A stretch of 64,000 nucleotides of DNA from Vibrio sp. DW001 (GCF_029016285.1 NZ_CP091975.1:1116001-1180000); one strand, 5' to 3'. Counted from the first letter of the stretch, positions 46,101 to 55,182 are shown. Notes: generated from the letters alone by a model not told the origin. Numbers and translations are program-made.

Positions 46101-47270
46101 ATGCTTGAACTACTCTTTTTATTATTGCCAATTGCGGCAGCCTATGGTTGGTACATGGGCAACCGAAGTGCACGGCAAGATAAACAAGAACAGTCCCATC
46201 AAATTTCCCGGCAATACGTTACGGGCTTGAACCTGCTATTGTCTGATCAATCAGATAAAGCGGTCGATCATTTTATTGAATTACTTCAAGTTGATGCAGA
46301 AACTATCGATACTCACTTAGCCCTCGGAAACCTGTTCCGATCTCGTGGGGAAGTTGATCGAGCTATACGAATTCACCAAAATCTTATTTCAAGAAAAAAC
46401 CTCTCTATAGATCAAAAAAATCTTGCGTTACAACAATTAGCAAAAGACTACATGGTTTCCGGTTTCTTAGATCGGGCCGAAAAAATATTTGAACAATTAG
46501 TTGATGAACCTTCTCATAAAGAAGCGGCGTTGACTCAATTGGTGAGCATCTATCAACAGACACGAGAGTGGAATAATGCAATCAAATATGCAACGGCATT
46601 AGTGAAACTTGGTCGCAAACGTATTACAGCAAATATTGCCCATTTTTGGTGTGAATTGGCACTGTTAGAGCAATCAGAAAGCAACATAGCTAAATCGATA
46701 CTCTATTTTAAAAGAGCGCTCTCTGAAGATCCTAAATGCGTAAGAGCCAGTATTTCTCTAGGTAAAATATATCTTGAGAATGAAGATTATAAAGGCACTA
46801 TCAAGTATATGGAGATGGTGCTAGATCAAGATGCAGACTTTATAAGCGAAGTACTTGAAACGTTGGCCGAGTGTTATCACCATATTGGGCAAGAAGAGCA
46901 ACTGGTTGAGTTTCTGCGTAAATGTATAGATAAGAAGGCGGGTGTTTCGGCGGAACTGATGTTGGCACAATTGGTCGCACATCATGAGGGTTTTGCCTCT
47001 GCTCAGACATTGTTAACCCGGCAGTTACTTCGAAATCCAACGATGAAGGGCTTTCACCGCCTAATGGATTACCATTTAGCCGAAGCTGAAGAAGGGCGAG
47101 CTAAAGAGAGTTTAACGACGCTACGGTCGCTTGTCGGCGAGCAGCTTAAAACAAAGCCGCATTACCGCTGCAGAAAATGTGGCTTCTCAACGCATTCACT
47201 TTATTGGCACTGCCCATCATGCAAAGGTTGGGGAACCATTAAGCCGATTCGTGGACTTGATGGGGAATAA
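46101..47270 (+). CDS. lapB: LapB (YciM), TPR regulator of LPS assembly
   Basis: LapB presents LpxC to FtsH for degradation and so balances LPS with phospholipid. This 389-residue protein has an N-terminal membrane helix, about nine TPR repeats, and a C-terminal rubredoxin-like metal site with CRKC and CPSC spaced by 15 residues (YRCRKCGFSTHSLYWHCPSC). It follows lapA and precedes pyrF, as in E. coli. A block of 18-bp tandem repeats lies just after its stop codon. Confidence 0.95.
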   Translation: MLELLFLLLPIAAAYGWYMGNRSARQDKQEQSHQISRQYVTGLNLLLSDQSDKAVDHFIELLQVDAETIDTHLALGNLFRSRGEVDRAIRIHQNLISRKNLSIDQKNLALQQLAKDYMVSGFLDRAEKIFEQLVDEPSHKEAALTQLVSIYQQTREWNNAIKYATALVKLGRKRITANIAHFWCELALLEQSESNIAKSILYFKRALSEDPKCVRASISLGKIYLENEDYKGTIKYMEMVLDQDADFISEVLETLAECYHHIGQEEQLVEFLRKCIDKKAGVSAELMLAQLVAHHEGFASAQTLLTRQLLRNPTMKGFHRLMDYHLAEAEEGRAKESLTTLRSLVGEQLKTKPHYRCRKCGFSTHSLYWHCPSCKGWGTIKPIRGLDGE

Positions 47271-47316
47271 TGAAACCGATGATATTGACGAAAAAGCCGT
47301 TATTGATGAGATTGGT

Positions 47317-47382
47317 GTTGTTGACCAAACCTACGTTGTTGACCAAACCTACGTTGTTGATCAAACCTACGTTGTTGATCAA
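47317..47382 (+). repeat. 18-bp tandem repeat after lapB (about 3.7 copies)
   Basis: GTTGTTGACCAAACCTAC at 47317-47334 repeats at 47335 and 47353 (the third copy with GATC for GACC), then a partial copy ends at 47382. The unit is a multiple of three. In one frame it reads VVDQTY repeats. Confidence 0.9.
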
Positions 47383-47390
47383 AAAGTATT

Positions 47391-47416
47391 AGACCTCCAA
47401 ATTGGAGGTTTTTTTT
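47391..47416 (+). terminator. Terminator between lapB and pyrF
   Basis: ACCTCCAA pairs with TTGGAGGT with almost no loop, followed by eight T residues. It lies directly after the 18-bp repeats and ends 21 bases before pyrF. Confidence 0.85.
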
Positions 47417-47437
47417 GAATATTAGTTAGGAGAGAAA

Positions 47438-48136
47438 ATGTTGGATCAAAAAGTTATTGTGGCTCTGGATTATGATAATCAAGCGGATGCGTTAGCCTTT
47501 GTTGATAAGATCGATCCCAATTCTTGTCGTCTTAAGGTAGGCAAAGAAATGTTTACTCTATATGGTCCACAATTTGTACAAGAACTGCATAAACGTAATT
47601 TCTCTGTATTTCTTGACCTCAAATTTCACGATATTCCTAATACCTGTTCAAAAGCAGTAAGAGCAGCGGCAGAATTGGGTATCTGGATGGTTAATGTACA
47701 CGCTAGTGGTGGAGAGAAGATGATGACAGCTTCTCGAGAGATATTAGAGCCTTATGGGAAAGAGAGACCTTTGCTTATTGGTGTCACCGTACTAACCAGT
47801 ATGGAGCGCTCTGACCTCGCTGGTATCGGAATAGACATGGAACCACAACAGCAAGTGAAACGCCTTGCACTATTAACTCAAAATAGCGGTTTGGATGGCG
47901 TGGTGTGTTCGGCTCAAGAATCTTCAATGCTTAAATCTAGTCTGGGCGGTGAGTTTACGTTAGTTACGCCTGGAATCCGACCTGCTGGTAGTGCAGTAGG
48001 TGATCAAAAGCGCATTATGACGCCGACAGAAGCGGTTAAAGCAGGCTCTGACTATTTAGTAATAGGCAGGCCTATCACACAGGCAAAAGACCCAGCATTT
48101 GTGCTTACAGAAATAAATAACAGTCTGATTGATTGA
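47438..48136 (+). CDS. pyrF: Orotidine 5'-phosphate decarboxylase
   Basis: PyrF makes UMP from OMP in pyrimidine synthesis. This 232-residue TIM-barrel enzyme shows the active-site [10 protein letters not shown], the phosphate-binding TPGIRPAGS and IGRPITQA segments. TTAGGAGAGAAA precedes ATG 47438. Its linkage to lapAB is conserved. A convergent miaE follows after 139 bp. Confidence 0.97.
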   Translation: MLDQKVIVALDYDNQADALAFVDKIDPNSCRLKVGKEMFTLYGPQFVQELHKRNFSVFLDLKFHDIPNTCSKAVRAAAELGIWMVNVHASGGEKMMTASREILEPYGKERPLLIGVTVLTSMERSDLAGIGIDMEPQQQVKRLALLTQNSGLDGVVCSAQESSMLKSSLGGEFTLVTPGIRPAGSAVGDQKRIMTPTEAVKAGSDYLVIGRPITQAKDPAFVLTEINNSLID

Positions 48137-48263
48137 ATAAATACGGGCGCTTAGTTTTTGAATCTGAGTGCCTTTAGTTTTTGGCTATTGAAAGAAACTC
48201 GCGTTTTTAGCTTCTTGGATCTAGAAGGGTTTGTTGACGACCGTATTTAACCTGCCATTTTCG

Positions 48264-48291
48264 AAGACTCAAGACTCAAGACTCAAGACTC
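48264..48291. repeat. 7-bp tandem repeat (AAGACTC x4) at the miaE 3' end
   Basis: AAGACTC is repeated four times without interruption from 48264 to 48291. The last copies encode the final residues and stop of miaE on the minus strand. Because 7 is not a multiple of three, copy-number change would alter the MiaE C-terminus. Confidence 0.88.
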
Positions 48292-49043
48292 ACTGGTCTT
48301 CCACTGTGGAATTTAAAATCATTGTCTGGTGAGGAGATGAGCTCTGCCTCGATAACGCCCAATTCTTTCACTCGTTCGGAGATATCTCTTCCTGCAATTT
48401 GTTCGGCTAGCGCAAGGTAATCTTGGTAGTGCCGTGCTTCAGAGCGTAACAGGGAGATATAAAATTTTTCCAAATCTTCGTCAAGGTAAGGGGCTAGTTT
48501 CGCAAATCGTTCGCAAGATCGTGCTTCAATGTAAGCACCGATAATTAATTTGTCGATAAGGGTATCGGGTTCGTAAGTTTTCACCTTTGATAATAAGCCC
48601 TTAGCGTATCGACTTGGCCTGATGCTTTCATATTCAATCCCTCTAGACTCAAGGATCTCTAAAACTTGATAAAAGTGATGTAATTCTTCTTTAATCAGCA
48701 TGACCATTTTGTCGATTAGGTTTTGGCTATATGGTGAATCTGACTTAGCCATAATCGCTTTAGTGACCGTATTCACGCCTTTGAGTGTTGTTGAATTACC
48801 GATCTTGCGGTAAGCAATATCCTCATAAGGTTTAAACCACTCAAGTAGAGTCGCTGCGCTTTGGCTATCAACTGCGTATTTTCGTATCAGGTACATAGCC
48901 GATTGGCCGGCTTTTAATTCACACATTAGATGATCAAGAAGAATGATTTTGAGGTTTTTTTCTTTTTTGGCTTCTTCTATCCATTGCTCTGGAGTAGGGC
49001 AGTATAAAAAAGAGTGTATTGGTTCAAGAAGTTTTTGGTACAT
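48276..49043 (-). CDS. miaE: MiaE, tRNA 2-methylthio-N6-isopentenyladenosine hydroxylase
   Basis: This 255-residue diiron enzyme hydroxylates ms2i6A at position 37 of tRNA. Ferritin-like metal ligands are seen in DHLMCELKAGQ, IKEELHHFYQ, YIEARSCERF and RSEARHYQDYL. MiaE is the expected family of that pattern. The last residues VSLES and the stop fall in the AAGACTC tandem repeat. It diverges from the biosynthetic operon starting at 49227. Confidence 0.9.
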   Translation of the reverse strand: MYQKLLEPIHSFLYCPTPEQWIEEAKKEKNLKIILLDHLMCELKAGQSAMYLIRKYAVDSQSAATLLEWFKPYEDIAYRKIGNSTTLKGVNTVTKAIMAKSDSPYSQNLIDKMVMLIKEELHHFYQVLEILESRGIEYESIRPSRYAKGLLSKVKTYEPDTLIDKLIIGAYIEARSCERFAKLAPYLDEDLEKFYISLLRSEARHYQDYLALAEQIAGRDISERVKELGVIEAELISSPDNDFKFHSGRPVSLES

Positions 49044-49226
49044 CGTTTTTTTTAAAAAATGGTTACGTTGTGAGGTAACTTTATCATGAAATCAGTCCGC
49101 TTTAACAAAAACTGTTATAGGAACGCTTACTTGGGTATATAAATTAGCTATTAAGTATTTATTTTAATTATAATTGATATAAAATGCAGGCAATTAATAG
49201 ACTTATAGTTGTTGCAACTTCCTTTC

Positions 49227-50141
49227 ATGAAAAAAGTTCTCGTTATTTCGCACTCTCAAAGTGGACAATTAACTAAATTTGTTGACTTAGCAATTTCTCC
49301 TCTGCGCAAAAGTGATTCGATAAAGGTGGATCATCATCTCGTTGAACCCGTTGTGAAATATCCATATCCATGGTCTTTTTATCCATTTTTTGATGCTTTT
49401 CCTGAAGCTATCTATATGAATGGGTGTGAGGTTAACTCAGCCGAAGGTCTGGAAGAGGATTATGATTTAGTGATTATTGCCTATACGGTATGGTTTTTAT
49501 CCCCATCAATCCCAATTACTGGTTTTTTAAAGACCCCTCAAGCAAAGGCATTAATTAAAGGTAAACCAGTGATTACTTTTATTGCTTGCCGAGATATGTG
49601 GGTGATGGCTCAAGAAAAAATGAAAACTGTAATTAAAGAGCTAGAAGGCACGTTAATTGACAATGCAGTATTGACTGATCAGGGCGGTTCTATTTACGCG
49701 TTTATAACCACTCCTCGTTGGCTGCTTACCGGAAAAAAAGATCCCTTTTGGATATTTCCGGCGGCGGGTGTTTCAGAAAAAGACTTAGAAGAAAGTGAAC
49801 GTTTTGGTCACCGAATAGTGTCAGCATTGGATCATGATTTAGAAAAGAAGAAAGAACCCTTACTGACTAAACTTAATGCCGTTTCGGTAAATGGAAAGCT
49901 AGTTGGTTCTGAAAAAATAGCAACGCGGTCATTTATGGTCTGGGGAAAACTCATTCAAAAATCGGGTATTCCTGGCTCTTTTCCTAGAAAGGTTGTGATT
50001 ACTCTTTATGCGATATTTCTTGCCACTATGGTTCTGACATTAGTTCCTATTAACTTACTGGTTAAAAAGCTGATTTCTCCTTTTAGAAAAAAAGCATTTG
50101 AAGCAAGTATTACTTATTACGAGAAGCCATCAGGACGTTAA
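49227..50141 (+). CDS. darA: DarA-like dialkylresorcinol-pathway protein (flavodoxin-like)
   Basis: This 304-residue protein starts with a flavodoxin-like phosphate loop, KKVLVISHSQSGQLTKF, then strands ending DYDLVIIAYTVWFLSPS and KPVITFIACRDMW. A hydrophobic segment near the C-terminus (VVITLYAIFLATMVLTLVP) suggests membrane attachment. It matches the pattern of the family annotated as DarA, which acts with the DarB ketosynthase to form 1,3-cyclohexanediones and resorcinols. ATG 49227 is preferred over two in-frame TTG codons just upstream. No good ribosome site is visible. It is the first gene of the nine-gene operon, 2 bp before darB. Confidence 0.75.
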   Translation: MKKVLVISHSQSGQLTKFVDLAISPLRKSDSIKVDHHLVEPVVKYPYPWSFYPFFDAFPEAIYMNGCEVNSAEGLEEDYDLVIIAYTVWFLSPSIPITGFLKTPQAKALIKGKPVITFIACRDMWVMAQEKMKTVIKELEGTLIDNAVLTDQGGSIYAFITTPRWLLTGKKDPFWIFPAAGVSEKDLEESERFGHRIVSALDHDLEKKKEPLLTKLNAVSVNGKLVGSEKIATRSFMVWGKLIQKSGIPGSFPRKVVITLYAIFLATMVLTLVPINLLVKKLISPFRKKAFEASITYYEKPSGR

Positions 50142-50143
50142 AA

Positions 50144-51292
50144 ATGAACAATAAGGTGTATATCAATGATATTCAGGTCTTTCTACCTAATGAAGCTGTT
50201 GATAACAAAGAAATAGAAAATGTTCTGGGACAAGTAGGGTCCCGTCCTTCTCGAGCTAAAAATCTTATATTACGCTCAAACAAAATTAAGCAACGTTACT
50301 ATGCGATAGATCCTGTAACAGGCGAAACAACACACACTAATACTCAGTTAACGGCTGCCGCAATCCGAAAACTGTCTTCTGACCGTTTTGATATCAATGA
50401 TATCGAGCTATTAGCCTGCGGTACTACTATCGCGGATCAGATTTTACCTAATCATGCATTGATGGTGCATGGAGAGCTCGGGACTCCAAGTTGCGAGGTG
50501 GTGGCAACGTCAGGTATTTGTTTGTCCGGAACCATGTCTTTGAAATATGGTTACATGTCGATCTTAAGTGGACAGAGTAATAATGCTGTAGTCACTGGCT
50601 CAGAAAATGCCTCGGCAATGATGCGTGCGAATAAGTTTGAAGCAGAAATTGACACTATGGTGAGTGAGCTAGACCGTCAACCAGAAATCGCTTTTGAGAA
50701 AGACTTCCTTAGGTGGATGTTAAGTGATGGCGCAGGTGCCGCCTTATTAACGTCAAAATCTAATCAAAGTGGTATCTCTTTAGAAATTGAATGGATGATG
50801 CAGAAGTCCTATGCCAATGAGCTAGATGCATGCATGTATGCTGGGGCTGAAAAGAAAGCAGACGGCAATTTGAAAGGGTGGCGTGAATACGAATCTCAAC
50901 AATGGCTTGAACGTTCGATTTTCTCTGTAAAGCAGGATGTAAAACAACTTAATGAAAATATTGTTGATTATACAGTAACTAAACCACTCAAAGAGTTGGT
51001 TGAAAGCGGTAAAATCTCACCAGATAAAGTGACCTATTTTATCCCTCATTATTCTTCAGGCTATTTTCGTGATCGCTTGTATCAAGGTATGGTTGAAGCG
51101 GGCTGTGATATTCCTCAAGAGCGTTGGTTTACAAATTTGTCAACAAAAGGAAACACTGGCTCAGCTTCTATTTATATTATGCTGGAGGAACTTTTTCATT
51201 CTGGCAAACTTAATATTGGCGATACATTACTATGTTATGTGCCAGAAAGTGGCCGCTTCTCAACGGCATTTATGCAATTGAAGGTGGTGTAA
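50144..51292 (+). CDS. darB: DarB-like ketosynthase III
   Basis: This 382-residue KAS III relative belongs to the DarB/ApeR-type group: VYINDIQVFLPNEAV, GSRPSRAKNLILRSNKIKQR (landmarks SRAKNLILRSN), YYAIDPVTG and HTNTQLTAAAIR match that group. The triad is intact: Cys126 in TSGICLSGT, His302 in FIPHYSSG and Asn337 in TKGNTGSAS. Known DarB enzymes condense and cyclise two beta-ketoacyl units. The stop codon shares a base with the next start (TAATG). It is unlike the housekeeping FabH at 15242. Confidence 0.85.
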   Translation: MNNKVYINDIQVFLPNEAVDNKEIENVLGQVGSRPSRAKNLILRSNKIKQRYYAIDPVTGETTHTNTQLTAAAIRKLSSDRFDINDIELLACGTTIADQILPNHALMVHGELGTPSCEVVATSGICLSGTMSLKYGYMSILSGQSNNAVVTGSENASAMMRANKFEAEIDTMVSELDRQPEIAFEKDFLRWMLSDGAGAALLTSKSNQSGISLEIEWMMQKSYANELDACMYAGAEKKADGNLKGWREYESQQWLERSIFSVKQDVKQLNENIVDYTVTKPLKELVESGKISPDKVTYFIPHYSSGYFRDRLYQGMVEAGCDIPQERWFTNLSTKGNTGSASIYIMLEELFHSGKLNIGDTLLCYVPESGRFSTAFMQLKVV

Positions 51293-51705
51293 TGGACGCG
51301 AAGAAAGTACCTCAAGATCAAATATCGACCTATGCGAGCCATTCAAAAGCGATATATGCAACGGATGAGAACGGTCAGTACTCGGTTGTCGCTTCTACTG
51401 GTTGGGATGTGGAAGAAGAAGTGACCAAACAAGCATTAAGTGAGTTTGAACGCTTAGCTATAGAAGCTTATCTGTTGGTAAAAAAGGGTGAAAAGTCGAC
51501 TTTGTATTACCATATGTTCGCTAAAAGAATGGACCTGATGGTATTGGCTCAATCTGTAGGTTGGTTTCAATGGCGCGTTAAGCGTCATTTTACACCGAAA
51601 GTTTTTGCTAAGCTTTCGTCAGCTAAGTTAGCTAAATATAGTGATGTACTCGGGATCTCGGTGCAGGAACTGATTTTACTACCTAACCCTACTGGGGGGT
51701 GTTGA
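51292..51705 (+). CDS. Unrecognised protein of the dar-type operon
   Basis: This 137-residue soluble protein starts MDAKKVPQDQISTYASHSKA and is overlapped by one base with the DarB-like stop. I do not recognise the family. The N-terminal 45 residues are polar, with GQYSVVASTGWDVEEEV; the centre is helical (LSEFERLAIEAYLLVKKGEKS). The C-terminal part, KLAKYSDVLGISVQELILLPNP, looks like a short helix-turn-helix end. It could be a regulator or a structural partner of the ketosynthase; no catalytic motif is evident. A 132-bp gap follows. Confidence 0.7.
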   Translation: MDAKKVPQDQISTYASHSKAIYATDENGQYSVVASTGWDVEEEVTKQALSEFERLAIEAYLLVKKGEKSTLYYHMFAKRMDLMVLAQSVGWFQWRVKRHFTPKVFAKLSSAKLAKYSDVLGISVQELILLPNPTGGC

Positions 51706-51837
51706 TCTTTGGTGAATGGAATACGGTTTATCTCTGTTTCAACCTATGGCCTATGAAAGGTATGCTAGACAAATTTTCGAACAGTTATCGAAGGTAGCTG
51801 ACCAACAGATTCTAATATAAACCAAAAAAGTGTGCCT

Positions 51838-52845
51838 ATGAACAATAATACTCAGTTTAAACATCAACATTATGCACATTGTGAAAGTGGTGTTATGTCC
51901 TCTATGTTAACGCATCACGGTTTGCCGTTGTCAGAACCTATGGTGTTTGGCCTATCGAGTGCTCTAGTGTTTGCCTATCTACCTTTTGTAAAATTGAGTG
52001 GGCTACCTCTGATCGCTTATCGTTCGATGCCAAAATCGATAATGAAAGGGTTACAAAAAAGTATTGGTTTAAAAATGAAATTGGAAACATTTTCTCAACC
52101 AACACTAGGTACAAAAAGGTTAGATGAACTGCTTGGACAAGGAAAGATAGTTGGAGCACAAACATCAGTGTATTGGTTACCCTATTTTCCTGAAGAGATG
52201 CGCTTTCACTTTAATGCTCACAATTTGATTGTGGTAGGCAAAAAAGACTCAGTTTATCAGATTAGTGATCCGGTATTTGAGCAGTTTGTGGAGTCGGAAG
52301 AGCAAGCGTTGCAAAAAGCTCGTTTTGTAAAAGGATTGATGGCGCCTAAAGGGTCACTTTATTACCCCACGTATATACCAGAAGTCATTGATTACCATAA
52401 AGTAATAGAGAAAAGTATAAAGAAAACTGCAAAAACAATGTTGAAAACACCTGTACCAATTGCAGGGTTGAAAGGTATGTACTTCTTAGCAAAACATATT
52501 CGTCAGTTAAAAAGCAAAGATGACCATTATGCGACGTTATTTTTGGGTCATATTATTCGCATGCAAGAGGAAATTGGTACTGGTGGGGCTGGCTTTCGTT
52601 ATATATATGCTTCATTTTTACAAGAGTCTTCCGAGTTAATTCACAATGAAATATTGAGATCTGCTTCTGTTGAAATGACGGAAATTGGTGATGAATGGCG
52701 TGAGTTTGCTTTGTTAATAGCAAAAGCGATCAGGCCTAAAAATAAAAAACCGATTGAGTTTGATGGTATTGCAGCAAAGCTTGAATCGATTGCAGAGAAA
52801 GAAAAGCAACTTTATCAATTATTGATGCGAGCGTTTAATGATTGA
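51838..52845 (+). CDS. BtrH N-terminal-domain acyltransferase-like protein
   Basis: This 335-residue protein resembles the BtrH family of papain-like acyltransferases, which move acyl groups from a carrier protein to an amine or sugar acceptor. The N-terminus has HCESGVMSSMLTHHGLPLSE (Cys15 as likely nucleophile), and NAHNLIVVG (His128) and ISDPVF (Asp144) complete a Cys-His-Asp triad. The C-terminal 170 residues are helical and less conserved. ATG 51838 is chosen; GTG 51832 is in frame. It overlaps the next gene by 8 bp. Role as a product-transfer step is inferred. Confidence 0.75.
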   Translation: MNNNTQFKHQHYAHCESGVMSSMLTHHGLPLSEPMVFGLSSALVFAYLPFVKLSGLPLIAYRSMPKSIMKGLQKSIGLKMKLETFSQPTLGTKRLDELLGQGKIVGAQTSVYWLPYFPEEMRFHFNAHNLIVVGKKDSVYQISDPVFEQFVESEEQALQKARFVKGLMAPKGSLYYPTYIPEVIDYHKVIEKSIKKTAKTMLKTPVPIAGLKGMYFLAKHIRQLKSKDDHYATLFLGHIIRMQEEIGTGGAGFRYIYASFLQESSELIHNEILRSASVEMTEIGDEWREFALLIAKAIRPKNKKPIEFDGIAAKLESIAEKEKQLYQLLMRAFND

Positions 52846-53761
52846 AATTAAGGCGTTAAATAAATCTTATGACGATAAAAAAGCATTAAACGATCTATCC
52901 TTAACTATTTCTAAGGATGCTATTTTTGGTTTGTTAGGTCCAAATGGAGCAGGAAAAACTACATTAATTTCTATTTTGAATGGTTTGATTTCACCTGACT
53001 CAGGTGAGATTGTTTTTTTCGGCCTGCCACTTAAAAAAAATCTTAAACTGGTGCGTGAACGATGTTCGTTAATACCGCAAAGTTTGGCATTTTACGAACA
53101 CCTTACGGTGAAAGAAAATTTACTTTTTTTTGCTGGTATGCAAAAGATTAAAGGTAAAGTTCTTCAGGAAAATCTAGCCTATGCGTTAGACACAAACCGC
53201 TTATCTTCTATGATGGATCAAACTTCCGCTACGCTTTCCGGGGGGCAAAAACGTAGATTAAATATTGCGATAGGTTTGTTGAATAATCCAGATGTTCTTT
53301 TTTTTGACGAACCAACGGTCGGAATTGATCCTGAATCTCGGAATCAAATTCTAGATACTATTAAAGCGTATAAGTCAGATAGAAAAACGGTTGTTTATAC
53401 CTCACACTACATGCCTGAAATTGAGAAGATCTGCGATAAGGTAGCGATCATTAATGAGGGGGGAATTGTAAAGCAAGGTTCCATTTCATCAATGGTTGAT
53501 AATGAAGAAGACCAACAAGTAATTATAGAGTTATACGCTCATATTTCTACTCAAATCCCTTCAGCGATTAGTCAACTTGAAAATGTGAATGTTGTGGATG
53601 ACTCAACATTGGTATTAAGTAATGCAAACAGTGTATTTGTCGGCCATATATTAGCCTTGTTGGAACAACAGCATATAAAAGTTAAGCAACTTCGATTTGG
53701 TGCAACCACATTAGAATCTTTATTTATTAATTTGACTTCAAAAAGGCGATCTGATGCTTAA
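52838..53761 (+). CDS. ABC transporter ATPase of the dar-type operon
   Basis: This 307-residue ATPase has Walker A GPNGAGKT (34-41), signature LSGGQKRRLN, Walker B VLFFDEPTVGID and H-loop YTSHYM, with a C-terminal extension seen in drug/lipid exporters. It overlaps both neighbours by 8 bp and pairs with the permease that follows. The likely cargo is the lipid-like product of this operon. Confidence 0.92.
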   Translation: MIEIKALNKSYDDKKALNDLSLTISKDAIFGLLGPNGAGKTTLISILNGLISPDSGEIVFFGLPLKKNLKLVRERCSLIPQSLAFYEHLTVKENLLFFAGMQKIKGKVLQENLAYALDTNRLSSMMDQTSATLSGGQKRRLNIAIGLLNNPDVLFFDEPTVGIDPESRNQILDTIKAYKSDRKTVVYTSHYMPEIEKICDKVAIINEGGIVKQGSISSMVDNEEDQQVIIELYAHISTQIPSAISQLENVNVVDDSTLVLSNANSVFVGHILALLEQQHIKVKQLRFGATTLESLFINLTSKRRSDA

Positions 53762-54911
53762 GTCTATGTTAATTAAAGAGTTTTTATTGGTTGGTCGAGA
53801 TAAGCATGCTTTGGCTGCACTTTTCATTATGCCGGCAGTATTCATCTTGATTATGTCATTGGCTCTTAAAGATGTGATGAATGAAGAAAAAGCACTGATG
53901 ACGTATGCCGTTTTAGACAATGATAATAGCTCAGTAAGTAAAGCTTTAATTGGTAAGCTGGCTAATTTATCAACATTAGCTAATGTCGAATTAGTTTCAA
54001 ATGATTATCGCTCTCCTGAAGAGGAAGGCGTACAGTTTATTGTCGATATTCCGGAAGGCTTTGATCAGAATCACCTTCCTCTACATATTAGTGTTGCCGC
54101 CAATACTTCTTCATCGTTATTAACCATTTTTAAAAACCAAATTGCACTGAGTTGGATGGAAAATAAGTTGGAGGAAGTTAGCGTTTCAGTTGGTGCTGCG
54201 TTTGGAAAAACTGAATTTTCGATGAGCTTTGATGAGAAGTCATTGATGGTAATTCAATATGCTAAATTGTCTCAAGATGAAAAACCAACCTCAACTCAAC
54301 AGAGTGTGCCGTCTTGGATTGTTTTTGGTTTATTCTTTGTCATTATACCGATGTCGACCATTTTTATTAGCGAGCGAAAACAAAACACTCTAATGCGTTT
54401 GAGTACGATGAACGTCACTTTACCCATCCTATTTGGCGGTAAAATTTTACCCTATATGGTCATTAATCAAGTTCAAGTTTGGTTAATGATTGCGGTTGGT
54501 ATGTTCATAGTACCTCTTTTCGGTGCAGCGCCATTAACTATTGGTGGCTCAGTAATGGGGCTGGTACTGGTTTCGTTATCGTTAAGCTTATCTGCGATTG
54601 GTTTATCAATTTTAGTGGCAACTTCGGTCGATAGTATTGAGCAAGCGACGACCATAGGAGGCATTATTAACATTTTACTCGGTGCCATTGGTGGTGTGAT
54701 GGTTCCAAAATTTGTTATGCCAGAAGCAATGCAAGATTTTGCAAATGTATCCCCCATGTCATGGGGCCTTGAAGGATTTTTAGACATTTTTTTACGTAGA
54801 GGCACGGTAATGGATGTGATTTACGAATCCGTAGCTTTAACTATTTTTGGTGTTGTTTCTTTATTGCTTGCGAGTTTGGTTTTTACACATAAACAAAGGA
54901 AAAATGCATGA
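53754..54911 (+). CDS. ABC-2 type permease of the dar-type operon
   Basis: This 385-residue permease has one N-terminal membrane helix, a periplasmic domain of about 140 residues, and five helices at the C-terminus (from IVFGLFFVIIPMSTIFISERKQ onward). The ABC-2 loop with MVPKFVMPEAMQDFANVSPMSWG is typical of drug and lipid exporters. It overlaps the ATPase by 8 bp and the carrier protein by 4 bp, so the three are translated together. Confidence 0.9.
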   Translation: MLKSMLIKEFLLVGRDKHALAALFIMPAVFILIMSLALKDVMNEEKALMTYAVLDNDNSSVSKALIGKLANLSTLANVELVSNDYRSPEEEGVQFIVDIPEGFDQNHLPLHISVAANTSSSLLTIFKNQIALSWMENKLEEVSVSVGAAFGKTEFSMSFDEKSLMVIQYAKLSQDEKPTSTQQSVPSWIVFGLFFVIIPMSTIFISERKQNTLMRLSTMNVTLPILFGGKILPYMVINQVQVWLMIAVGMFIVPLFGAAPLTIGGSVMGLVLVSLSLSLSAIGLSILVATSVDSIEQATTIGGIINILLGAIGGVMVPKFVMPEAMQDFANVSPMSWGLEGFLDIFLRRGTVMDVIYESVALTIFGVVSLLLASLVFTHKQRKNA

Positions 54912-55177
54912 AGGGCTCTTTAGATACAGAGTTTAAACTAAAACTAAAGGCGATGATCTTAGAAGAATGCGATAAAGATGAGATATCTGTACACGAATTG
55001 GCTGACAATGTAGTGCTATTTTCCGATCAAAGCGGATTGGACTTTGATTCTGTTGATGGATTGCAGATTTCGATGTTATTGCAACGCCATTTTAATTTAC
55101 GTTTAGTAGACCCAAAAGAGTTTCGTCGTATTGTCACGACAATTGATCATTTATCTGATCATCTTCAACCAGAATAA
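54908..55177 (+). CDS. Dedicated acyl carrier protein
   Basis: This 89-residue carrier protein has the phosphopantetheine site DFDSVDGLQIS with Ser48. It departs from housekeeping AcpP in having DSVD for DSLD and a basic C-terminus (DPKEFRRIV), so it probably serves only this pathway. It overlaps the permease by 4 bp and precedes the ketosynthase by 5 bp. No phosphopantetheinyl transferase is encoded in the window, so a genomic one must activate it. Confidence 0.88.
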   Translation: MKGSLDTEFKLKLKAMILEECDKDEISVHELADNVVLFSDQSGLDFDSVDGLQISMLLQRHFNLRLVDPKEFRRIVTTIDHLSDHLQPE

Positions 55178-55182
55178 CAGTA

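Noticed and set aside
47131..47418. 95-residue frame overlapping lapB
   Set aside because: The first half is a shifted reading of lapB and the second half is tandem repeat; no good ribosome site. Kept only as a repeat observation.
51232..51291. N-terminal extension of the 137-residue protein
   Set aside because: It lies inside the DarB-like gene and the TAATG junction gives a natural start at 51292.
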